Positions 33,107-39,433 of a stretch of DNA of 39,433 bases are shown here, in pieces; positions within the stretch are counted from its first letter, which is position 1; each line of letters begins with the position of its first letter. Source of the DNA: JABMPO01 sp964539785 (GTDB lineage: Bacteria > Fidelibacterota > Marinisomatia > Marinisomatales > TCS56); contig CAZIJQ010000021.1 in assembly GCA_964539785.1 (NCBI GenBank), positions 1-39,433 of the forward strand. The letters run 5' to 3'. The position numbers were made by a program, and so were the translations under genes. Below the pieces are notes generated by a model. It was not told where the DNA came from, searched no databases, and saw nothing but the letters and a program-made list of their open reading frames with translations.

Positions 33107-33499
33107 ATGACAAAAGCAGTATATCAGGCAACCGGTCGCCGCAAAAGAGCGGTGGCACGGGTTTATTTAATGCCTGGCAAAGGAAATATTCTGGTTAATG
33201 GAAGTCCCTACCAGGAATATCTCTGCCGGGACACTATTAGCCGTACCGTGGTTGAACCACTTGAAGCCGTTGAACAACGCGATTCATATGATATTTCCGT
33301 AAATGTCAATGGTGGTGGGCTGACGGGTCAAGGAGGAGCAATTCGCTTAGGAATTGCCAGAGCCCTGATTCAGGTTAGTGAAGATTTCAGACCGGTATTA
33401 AAAAAAGCCGGCTTACTCACACGCGATGCAAGAGTGGTTGAACGTAAGAAATACGGCCAGCCTGGTGCTCGTAAACATTTCCAATTCTCAAAACGATAG
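33107..33499 (+). CDS. rpsI: 30S ribosomal protein S9
   Basis: A 130-aa S9. It begins YQATGRRKRAVARVYLMPG and ends in the KHFQFSKR tail that reaches the P-site tRNA. GGGLTGQGGAIRLGIARAL is the standard signature. It is directly abutted to rplM with no spacer, and rpsB starts 5 nt after its stop. Confidence 0.97.
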   Translation: MTKAVYQATGRRKRAVARVYLMPGKGNILVNGSPYQEYLCRDTISRTVVEPLEAVEQRDSYDISVNVNGGGLTGQGGAIRLGIARALIQVSEDFRPVLKKAGLLTRDARVVERKKYGQPGARKHFQFSKR

Positions 33500-33504
33500 A
33501 ATCT

Positions 33505-34590
33505 ATGGCATCAATTAATTTTGAAGATCTACTGAGTACTGGTGCTCATTTTGGTCATGTGACCAGAAAGTGGCATCCCAGTTTTAAACCTTATATTTTA
33601 ATGGAAAAGAACGGAATTCACATTATTAATCTGGAGGAGACCGTTCATCAGTTTGAAAAAGCAGCTGAATTTATTAGGAGTATTGTTGATAAGGGTGGCG
33701 AGGTATTATTCGTCGGTACCAAAAAACAAGCTCGTGAAATTGTTCAGCAGGAAGCTGACCGTTGTGGAATGTTTTATGTGGTTGAGCGTTGGCTTGGAGG
33801 AACTCTCACTAATTTCATGACCATTAAAAAAAGTATTAAGCGTCTGCATATGCTCGAGAAAGAAGGCTCCAGTATATATGAAAACCTCACCAAAAAAGAG
33901 GTTCAGATGCTCAATCGCGAAAGAATTAAATTAGCGGATCAGCATCGTGGAATTAAAGATATGCGGCGCTTGCCAGATGCTGTGATTGTGGTTGACTCCA
34001 ATTTTGAAGTTACAGCAGTAGCTGAAGCAAAAAAACTGGAAATCCCGGTAGTCAGTTTAGTAGACAGTAACACTGATCCAACCAAAGTTGACTATCCGAT
34101 ACCGGCAAACGACGATTCAATTCGTACAATCCAGTTGATTATCTCAAGTCTTGCCGAAGTTGTTATTGGAGTTCGCAAAGAGAAAATTCAGATAGCTAAA
34201 GAAATCAAAGAGGCTAAAGAGGCTGAAAAAGCTGAAAAGGCTGCTAAGATAAAGGAAGCAGAAGAAGCAGCGGCCCAAAAAGTCAAGGCAGCTGAAGAGA
34301 CTCCTGAAAAATCCGTTGAGAAACCTAAAAAAGCAGCCAAACCAGCAGCTAAAAAAGCAGTGGTTGATGAAGTTGCAGTTGATAAGGTTGCCCCGAAAAA
34401 GGTAACAAAAGCCGTAGCTACCAAGAAAGCTGAAGAGACTCCTGAAAAATCCGTTGAGAAACCTAAAAAAGCAGCCAAACCAGCAGCTAAAAAAGTAGTA
34501 AAAAAACCTGTAAAACCGAAAAAAACGATAAAGAAACCCGCTGGAAAAAAATCCCAACCTAGTACCAAAAGTAAATCTGACGAGAAATAG
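33505..34590 (+). CDS. rpsB: 30S ribosomal protein S2 with long Lys/Ala/Pro-rich tail
   Basis: A 361-aa S2. Residues 1 to about 225 are the normal S2 fold (LLSTGAHFGHVTRKWHP, YVVERWLGGTLTNF, DAVIVVDSN). From about residue 228 there is a low-complexity extension of about 130 residues made of Lys, Ala, Glu and Pro, so it is far longer than E. coli S2 (241). The extension holds two copies of the same 22-residue block (263-284 and 309-330). Such tails occur in other FCB-type genomes and resemble histone H1-like sequences; a role in RNA binding is my inference. The gene is linked to tsf in the usual order. Confidence 0.93.
   Translation: MASINFEDLLSTGAHFGHVTRKWHPSFKPYILMEKNGIHIINLEETVHQFEKAAEFIRSIVDKGGEVLFVGTKKQAREIVQQEADRCGMFYVVERWLGGTLTNFMTIKKSIKRLHMLEKEGSSIYENLTKKEVQMLNRERIKLADQHRGIKDMRRLPDAVIVVDSNFEVTAVAEAKKLEIPVVSLVDSNTDPTKVDYPIPANDDSIRTIQLIISSLAEVVIGVRKEKIQIAKEIKEAKEAEKAEKAAKIKEAEEAAAQKVKAAEETPEKSVEKPKKAAKPAAKKAVVDEVAVDKVAPKKVTKAVATKKAEETPEKSVEKPKKAAKPAAKKVVKKPVKPKKTIKKPAGKKSQPSTKSKSDEK
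34290..34357 (+). repeat. Direct repeat copy 1 inside rpsB
   Basis: This 68-nt block is identical, base for base, to 34428-34495, 138 nt (46 codons) downstream, keeping the reading frame. It encodes AEETPEKSVEKPKKAAKPAA plus Lys. Confidence 0.9.
34428..34495 (+). repeat. Direct repeat copy 2 inside rpsB
   Basis: Second copy of the 68-nt block. Synonymous positions are also identical, which points to a recent duplication or gene conversion, not selection on protein sequence alone. The sequences diverge immediately on both sides. Confidence 0.9.
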
Positions 34591-34591
34591 A

Positions 34592-35206
34592 ATGAATATT
34601 GACGCAAAACAGGTAAGAGACTTACGTGAGAAAACCGGTGCAGGAATGATGGACTGCAAGCGGGCGCTTATGGAAGCTAATGGCGACCTGGAAAAAGCAA
34701 TCGAGAATCTTAGAAAATCCGGTATCGCGAAGGCTGAGAAAAAAGGTGTACGTCAGGCTGAAGACGGTCTGGTATTTCCTTATATTCATCCCGGTGGCCG
34801 TCTGGGAGTTCTAGTGGAAATTGGTTGTGAAACGGATTTTGTTGCAAAAACCGAGGATTTTCAAAGACTTTGCAAAGATGTCGCAATGCAGATTGCTGCC
34901 ACCAACCCAATTTCAATCGGTCGTGATGGTATCGATGTTAGTATTATTAACCGCGAAAAAGATATCTTCCTGGCTCAAGCCAAGGATACCGGGAAACCCG
35001 CTAATATATTAGAGAAAATTGTAGCTGGCAGGATTGAAAAATTTTATCAGGAAAACTGTCTTCTTGAGCAACCGTTTATCAAAGATCCCAATAAAAAAGT
35101 ATCCGATCTGCTAACGGAAATCGTAGCCAAATTGGGTGAAAAGATTGAAGTTAATCGGTTTACCCGTTATGAGGTCGGAGAAGCTGTACCTGATAGTAAA
35201 AATTAA
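34592..35206 (+). CDS. tsf: Elongation factor Ts (short form)
   Basis: A 204-aa EF-Ts that exchanges GDP for GTP on EF-Tu. The N-terminal UBA-like domain starts QVRDLREKTGAGMMDCKRAL, and the core has GCETDFVAKTEDF. At about 200 aa it has one core subdomain only, like Thermus EF-Ts and unlike the 283-aa E. coli form. It starts 1 nt after the rpsB stop. pyrH follows after 17 nt. Confidence 0.96.
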   Translation: MNIDAKQVRDLREKTGAGMMDCKRALMEANGDLEKAIENLRKSGIAKAEKKGVRQAEDGLVFPYIHPGGRLGVLVEIGCETDFVAKTEDFQRLCKDVAMQIAATNPISIGRDGIDVSIINREKDIFLAQAKDTGKPANILEKIVAGRIEKFYQENCLLEQPFIKDPNKKVSDLLTEIVAKLGEKIEVNRFTRYEVGEAVPDSKN

Positions 35207-35223
35207 ATTTAATTTTATTTAAA

Positions 35224-35940
35224 ATGTCGAACCCTGTTTACCGACGTGTTTTGCTCAAACTGAGCGGAGAAGTACTGGCCGGTAAACAGGGTTTTGGTAT
35301 TAATAATGACAGTGTTGATGAATTAGTCCGGGAAGTAAAATCCATTTATGATTTAGGAATTGGCATCGGAATCATCATTGGGGCAGGGAATATATTTCGT
35401 GGTATTAAATTAAGCAAAACAGGAATGGATCGAGTAACCGGTGATTATTTGGGGATGCTGGGTACGGTAATGAATGCTATTGTTTTTGAACAGGCATTGC
35501 GGTCTGCTAACTGTATTGCTATAGCAATGTCTGCTATCAATATTGATAAGATGATTAAACCTTATAATCGGGCTGAAGCATTAACAGCGCTTGATCAGGG
35601 GAAAATTGTTATTGTTGCCGGTGGCACCGGTAATCCTTATTTTACTACTGATTCAGCGGCGGCTTTACGCGCCGCAGAACTGAATACTGAAGTTGTTTTA
35701 AAAGGAACTAAGGTTGACGGCGTCTATAACAAGGATCCTATGCAATATCCTGATGCTGTGAAATACCCTGAAATAACCTACAGTAAGGTCATTAAAGATA
35801 ACTTACGCGTAATGGATCTAACGGCAATGACACTTTGCAAGGAAAATAACCTGCCGTTAATTGTTTTCAATATCCATAATAAAGGCGATTTAAAGAAGAT
35901 TATTTCCGGGGAGAAAATCGGTACAATAGTTAGGGAGTAA
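35224..35940 (+). CDS. pyrH: Uridylate (UMP) kinase
   Basis: A 238-aa amino-acid-kinase-fold enzyme phosphorylating UMP to UDP. It starts VYRRVLLKLSGEVLAGKQGF, with GAGNIFRG, VAGGTGNPYFTTDSAAALRA and the VLKGTKVDGVYNKDP loop. It is a typical bacterial hexameric UMP kinase, placed in the conserved rpsB-tsf-pyrH-frr order. frr follows after 4 nt. Confidence 0.97.
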   Translation: MSNPVYRRVLLKLSGEVLAGKQGFGINNDSVDELVREVKSIYDLGIGIGIIIGAGNIFRGIKLSKTGMDRVTGDYLGMLGTVMNAIVFEQALRSANCIAIAMSAINIDKMIKPYNRAEALTALDQGKIVIVAGGTGNPYFTTDSAAALRAAELNTEVVLKGTKVDGVYNKDPMQYPDAVKYPEITYSKVIKDNLRVMDLTAMTLCKENNLPLIVFNIHNKGDLKKIISGEKIGTIVRE

Positions 35941-35944
35941 TAAA

Positions 35945-36502
35945 ATGATTGATGAAATTCAGAAGGATGCCGATCACCGTATGGAACAAACGGTTAAGCA
36001 CACCCAAATGGAAGTTAACCGTGTTCGCACCGGACGTGCTAATCCGGAATTATTAGATTCAATCATGGTGGATTATTATGGTCAGATGACACCATTGAAT
36101 CAATTATCCAATGTATCCATTCCGGAGGCACGACTGATTTCAATTCAACCTTATGAGAAAACACTTATTCCTGTAATTGAAAAAGCCATTATGGAAAGCA
36201 ATCTGGGCTTGACGCCAAGCAACAATGGTAATAGCATATTGATACCGATTCCGCCACTATCTGAAGATCGACGAAAAGAATTAATAAAGTATATTAATAA
36301 TATGGTTGAGGAAGGTCGCATCGCCGTCAGGAATGTTCGGCGTGATGCTAATCATCAACTCAAAGAAGCGATGGAAGAGTTGCACATTTCCGAAGATGAA
36401 ATAAAACGATCAGAGCAGAATATTCAAGATTTAACTGATAATTCGATAAAGTCATTGGGAGAAATCCAGGAAATGAAAGAAAAAGAAATTATAGAATTTT
36501 AG
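35945..36502 (+). CDS. frr: Ribosome recycling factor
   Basis: A 185-aa RRF that splits post-termination ribosomes with EF-G. Motifs VRTGRANPELLDSIMVDYYG, NVSIPEARLISIQPYEK and RRDANHQLKE are clear. Length is standard. It is the last gene of the translation block; the stop is 11 nt before a strong bidirectional terminator. Confidence 0.97.
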   Translation: MIDEIQKDADHRMEQTVKHTQMEVNRVRTGRANPELLDSIMVDYYGQMTPLNQLSNVSIPEARLISIQPYEKTLIPVIEKAIMESNLGLTPSNNGNSILIPIPPLSEDRRKELIKYINNMVEEGRIAVRNVRRDANHQLKEAMEELHISEDEIKRSEQNIQDLTDNSIKSLGEIQEMKEKEIIEF

Positions 36503-36513
36503 CTAACCGTCTT

Positions 36514-36564
36514 AATTAAATAAAAAGCCCGGTCATTCGTAATAACCGGGCTTTTTATTTAATT
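36514..36564. terminator. Bidirectional Rho-independent terminator between frr and nrdJ
   Basis: A perfect 20-bp inverted repeat, 36514-36533 with 36545-36564, around an 11-nt loop. Its core is AAAAAGCCCGGT/ACCGGGCTTTTT, with A-runs on one side and T-runs on the other, so it can end both the frr transcript (plus) and the nrdJ transcript (minus). It lies 9 nt from the nrdJ stop. Confidence 0.95.
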
Positions 36565-36573
36565 GGGGTATCG

Positions 36574-39021
36574 TTAGTCACATTTGGAGTAACCACAATC
36601 GTGGCAAACAACGCAACCGGCTTCACTTTTAAGACTGTTACCGCTACATTTTGGGCAGACTTCAAAATTAAATGGCATATTTTTTGGGATAGTTTCTTCC
36701 GCTGCAGTCTCTCCAAAATCCTTGGCAATTGATTTATCCACAAAAGCGAACGGGTGAGTATTTAAGTTCTCTTCCGGTTTGAGTTTTCGAGCTTTCAGGT
36801 AATCATCCAGTGCTTTCCCAATGGCATCGGGGGTGGAGAGAATAAGTTGCCCATCTTCCCAGGTTGGATTGGGACCAGATATTCCCTTAAGCTGTTTTAC
36901 GATTGCTGACGGTTCGATTCCGGAGCGCAATGAAAGGGAGATCAGACGGCTGATGGCTTCTGATTGGGCAGCCGCATGACCACCAGCTTTGCCAATTGTA
37001 GTGAAAACTTCACATAATCCGTCTTCATCTTCGTTGATAGTAATATATAAGGTACCTTCACCAGTTCTAATTCTGCGGGTAACCCCCGATGTGATCAAAG
37101 GACGGTGCCGGGGTCGCGCAGATACTTGGGGAGTATTGAGTGATTCTTCTTTTTTGGAGGTTATACTGGTTTTTTGATTGGCAGAATCCTTCTTGTCGGA
37201 GATTAGTATCCCTTCGCGGGAGCCTTCCCGATAAACGGTAATACCTTTTAAGCCTGCTTTATAAGCTGAATGATATATATCCGCTACGGTTTCCACCGAA
37301 ATATCACTAGCTAAATTGACTGTGGATGAAATTGAACTGTCGATATACTTTTGAATCACACCTTGCATACGTACCCGGAAAAACGGATCGATATTATGAG
37401 CGCATACAACATAATCCGGTAGATTTTTATCATCACCAAATAATTTTTCGATAATTGGATGGTACACTTGATATTCATTAAATCGATCGCCAGAGCCGGA
37501 ATTATTCTTAACCCGGCGGGTGTACGAAGTGCTGAAAATCGGTTCAATGCCTGATGTAACGCGGGCCACGATTGCTCCACTGCCGGTGGGTGGTACAGTT
37601 AAAACAGTTGCATTACGAATACCTGAATCGGCAATATCACTCCGGATGGATTTTGGTAGAGTCTTTATGAATTTACTTTTATTGTATTGTTCCAACTCGA
37701 AATTTGAAAAAATTCCTTTTTCGCGGCCAAGATTGATTGAGGCATCGTAAGCTGTATCACGGAAAATCTGGCAGACCTGTTCAACTGTTTGAAGAGCATC
37801 ATCGCTATCGTATTTTATTCCCATTTTAACCAGCATATCGCCTAATCCCAGCATACCCAATCCAATCCGGCGATCATTAACTGCATTATCTTTTTGCAAC
37901 GGTAAAGCGTGTCGATCAAGATTGTAGTCGATCACATTATCAAGGAATCTGGTCGCGTGAACTACAGTTTCCTTGAATTCAGAAATCATAAAATTACCTT
38001 GATCGTCGACAAATCTTTCCAAATTAATAGAACCAAGGTTACAGCAGCCTCCATCAGGTAAGGGTTGTTCCGCACAGGGATTTGTTGAAATCAGAGGTGA
38101 ACAGTATTCCGCATTATGGTATTCCTTCATGGTATCCCAGAATATAATACCGGGCTCGGCACTGCTGTGAGCCGAACTGATTATTCGATTCCATAGTTTC
38201 CTGGCATCAACTGTTTGATAAACTTTATCATTCCAGCGAAGATCAAATTCACTGTCGTTTTCAACTGCTTCCATGAATTCATGGGTTATCAATACTGAAA
38301 TATTGGAATATTTAATATTGTCGAGATTATTTCTCTTGATATCAATAAAAGCTTTAATATCGGGATGGTCTACGCGCAGGGTTTGCATATTCGCACCACG
38401 ACGACCGTGCTGGGCGATGGTATTGGTATTCTCGCTGAATAAATTCATAAAACCTACCGGACCACAGGATTCACCTCCGGTACCATTGATTGGATCCCCC
38501 GCGGGACGAAGGATCGACAAGTCATGACCACAGCCTCCGCCATATTTATAAGTCATTGCCTCTTCATTGATGGTTTGGTAGATAGATTCGATCGAATCGG
38601 TCTTAATTGCTACCACATAACAATTATTCAGGGTGGATTTGATATCATCCCGGCCAGCGCCATGCATAATCCGACCGCCTGGTACGAATTTGAAATCTTC
38701 TAAAATAGAAAAGAAGTCTTCGGTACATTTATTGCGCTTGGATTTTGTTTTTTCAACAGAGGCTATTGCTGCAGATAGGCGCTTCCATAAATCCCACGGA
38801 TGCTGTTCCCAGGGAGCAAGGTATTTAGAATGTAGAACATCCTTCCCTAGGTTGTCATTATTATAATAATTGTTTAGCCGGTATGCTTCAGGTGTATCAT
38901 CACTTATTGCATGATCGGCTACAGCATCGGAAAATTCCCGCAGCGCTTTTTCTACAATTGGTTCAGCCGGTTTTGTTACTGATTGAGGGACTGTGAAGTC
39001 CAGTTCAATCGCCTCAGCCAT
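36574..39021 (-). CDS. nrdJ: Adenosylcobalamin-dependent (class II) ribonucleotide reductase
   Basis: An 815-aa class II RNR making deoxynucleotides with a radical from coenzyme B12, so it works with or without oxygen. The redox/active residues are readable: Cys134 (LNNCYVVAI), then NPCAEQPLPDGGCCNLGSIN with Asn314, Cys316, Glu318 and Cys327. The C-terminal part has a TSCPD-like domain (TINEDEDGLCEVFTTIGK) and a Cys-rich tail (Cys789/792, 803, 806/809, 814) for zinc and electron transfer. Length and numbering follow the Thermotoga-type enzyme. The start at 39021 follows GAGGA at good spacing. It is the only minus-strand gene here. Upstream are a Bacteroidota-type promoter candidate and a perfect DnaA box. 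Confidence 0.95.
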   Translation of the reverse strand: MAEAIELDFTVPQSVTKPAEPIVEKALREFSDAVADHAISDDTPEAYRLNNYYNNDNLGKDVLHSKYLAPWEQHPWDLWKRLSAAIASVEKTKSKRNKCTEDFFSILEDFKFVPGGRIMHGAGRDDIKSTLNNCYVVAIKTDSIESIYQTINEEAMTYKYGGGCGHDLSILRPAGDPINGTGGESCGPVGFMNLFSENTNTIAQHGRRGANMQTLRVDHPDIKAFIDIKRNNLDNIKYSNISVLITHEFMEAVENDSEFDLRWNDKVYQTVDARKLWNRIISSAHSSAEPGIIFWDTMKEYHNAEYCSPLISTNPCAEQPLPDGGCCNLGSINLERFVDDQGNFMISEFKETVVHATRFLDNVIDYNLDRHALPLQKDNAVNDRRIGLGMLGLGDMLVKMGIKYDSDDALQTVEQVCQIFRDTAYDASINLGREKGIFSNFELEQYNKSKFIKTLPKSIRSDIADSGIRNATVLTVPPTGSGAIVARVTSGIEPIFSTSYTRRVKNNSGSGDRFNEYQVYHPIIEKLFGDDKNLPDYVVCAHNIDPFFRVRMQGVIQKYIDSSISSTVNLASDISVETVADIYHSAYKAGLKGITVYREGSREGILISDKKDSANQKTSITSKKEESLNTPQVSARPRHRPLITSGVTRRIRTGEGTLYITINEDEDGLCEVFTTIGKAGGHAAAQSEAISRLISLSLRSGIEPSAIVKQLKGISGPNPTWEDGQLILSTPDAIGKALDDYLKARKLKPEENLNTHPFAFVDKSIAKDFGETAAEETIPKNMPFNFEVCPKCSGNSLKSEAGCVVCHDCGYSKCD

Positions 39022-39108
39022 AAAAAATCCTCAAAATAATGTTAAGCTATTTAATTGTTAAAAATGGCTGACAGGTCAATTCAAAAAAAAGTACGTGGGT
39101 TGGCACGG

Positions 39109-39140
39109 CAAATATATTACGAGCACAAAATTCCAATCAA
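39109..39140 (-). promoter_or_regulatory. Bacteroidota-type promoter candidate for nrdJ
   Basis: Read on the minus strand: TTG (39140-39138), exactly 21 nt, then TATATTTG (39116-39109), a full match to TAnnTTTG. A sigma-70 reading (TTGATT-N18-TATATT) also fits. Transcription would begin near 39102, about 80 nt before the nrdJ start codon. Confidence 0.5.
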
Positions 39141-39194
39141 GTTGTAAAAGTTATAATTGATAATTGTCGACGAGAAAAATAAATATTCCATAAG

Positions 39195-39203
39195 TTATCC
39201 ACA
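39195..39203 (+). promoter_or_regulatory. Perfect DnaA box (TTATCCACA) upstream of nrdJ
   Basis: This 9-mer is the strongest consensus form of the DnaA site. It lies about 55 nt upstream of the nrdJ promoter candidate. A single perfect 9-mer can occur by chance, but the place is notable because DnaA controls nrdAB in E. coli. Confidence 0.45.
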
Positions 39204-39390
39204 AAATATTAACAAAATAAAATATCAAAATATAATATTATTATAGAGTCTAACTTGGGCTAAAAATACTCCTCAGGCAGGTTATTTAAAGTACTACATT
39301 CGATCCATTATTCCCCACCGAACTCGAATTAAAAAATGAAATATTGTGACTGTCTAATATATGCTGGCAAAGTTAAATTTTCATAGCAAT

Positions 39391-39433
39391 GCGGGTGTAG
39401 TTCAATGGTAGAACGAAAGCTTCCCAAGCTTTA
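39391..39433 (+). tRNA. tRNA-Gly (CCC), 5' part, cut by window end
   Basis: GCGGGTG starts the acceptor strand, then TA and a D-arm GTTCAATGGTAGAAC. The anticodon arm is AAAGC-TTCCCAA-GCTTT, with a perfect 5-bp stem and a 7-nt loop giving anticodon CCC. This reads GGG glycine codons. The variable loop, T-arm and 3' acceptor strand lie beyond the window. Confidence 0.9.

Larger units (their letters stand above)
39022..39390. other. Divergent intergenic region between nrdJ and the tRNA gene
   Basis: About 370 nt without a coding frame I can support. It holds the nrdJ promoter candidate (39109-39140, minus) and one DnaA box (39195-39203). A very AT-rich stretch lies at about 39204-39246. I see no cobalamin riboswitch and no complete NrdR box pair; a single NrdR-like half-site (ATATTGTG, 39341-39348) lies near the tRNA. 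Confidence 0.6.

Noticed and set aside
34144..34659. Two long overlapping open frames on the minus strand opposite the rpsB tail (171 and 139 aa), with internal repeats.
   Set aside because: They are Phe/Ser-rich mirror images of Lys/Ala-rich codons in the S2 tail; the repeats are those of rpsB. No start context or family resemblance.
39195..39246. A chromosomal replication origin at the DnaA box and AT-rich stretch.
   Set aside because: Only one DnaA box is present, with no cluster and no dnaA, dnaN or gidA nearby.
39022..39390. Cobalamin riboswitch or NrdR box pair controlling nrdJ.
   Set aside because: No B12-box-like segment was recognised, and only a single NrdR-like half-site (39341-39348) far from the promoter.
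1..39433. CRISPR arrays, prophage genes, toxin-antitoxin or defence systems.
   Set aside because: No regularly spaced repeats, and nearly every gene belongs to a recognised housekeeping family.

Overview
This window is a 39.4-kb stretch of AT-leaning chromosome from a diderm (outer-membrane) bacterium. The gene set points to the FCB (Fibrobacterota-Chlorobiota-Bacteroidota) superphylum. It includes lipoprotein-export ABC genes, a TamA/TamB pair, GmhA, a short EF-Ts, a bacterial geranylgeranylglyceryl-phosphate synthase-like gene, split GcvPA, a B12-dependent class II ribonucleotide reductase, and promoter-like sites of the Bacteroidota type (TTG-N21-TAnnTTTG). A candidate phylum such as Marinimicrobia is my best guess, but this is inference from gene content, not a measured placement.

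Layout, left to right. (1) 1-576: one small IS200-like/REP-associated tyrosine transposase gene with imperfect inverted flanks. (2) 577-3634: a tightly overlapped LolC/LolE/LolD-type lipoprotein-release transporter. (3) 3671-8256: proteostasis genes clpC and dnaK, closed by a clear terminator. (4) 8301-13914: tamB and tamA for outer-membrane assembly. (5) 13997-17380: a TPR-like lipoprotein, MoxR ATPase, DUF58 protein and BatD-like lipoprotein. (6) 17415-23806: efp, accB, accC, gcvH, gcvPA, pcrB-like, gmhA and xerD, running co-directionally with short gaps or overlaps. (7) 23969-29329: M50 site-2 protease, an unlisted 41-aa membrane miniprotein, a bifunctional FtcD with a C2H2 zinc-finger-like insert, mutL and miaA. 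(8) 29505-32399: pyrR-pyrB-pyrC behind a well-formed PyrR-type transcription attenuator. (9) 32678-36502: rplM, rpsI, rpsB, tsf, pyrH and frr, the classical translation block. (10) 36514-36564: a 20-bp-stem bidirectional terminator. (11) 36574-39021 (minus): nrdJ, with a promoter-like site and a perfect DnaA box upstream. (12) 39391-end: the first 43 nt of a tRNA-Gly(CCC).

Almost everything is core housekeeping on the plus strand; only nrdJ is on the minus strand. I see no CRISPR, prophage or defence island. The points most worth a second look are the zinc-finger-like insertion in FtcD, the PyrR attenuator with three mutually exclusive helices, the duplicated Lys/Ala/Pro-rich tail on ribosomal protein S2, the 41-aa membrane miniprotein overlapping the M50 protease gene by TTGA, the repeated promoter motif, and the DnaA box in front of nrdJ.
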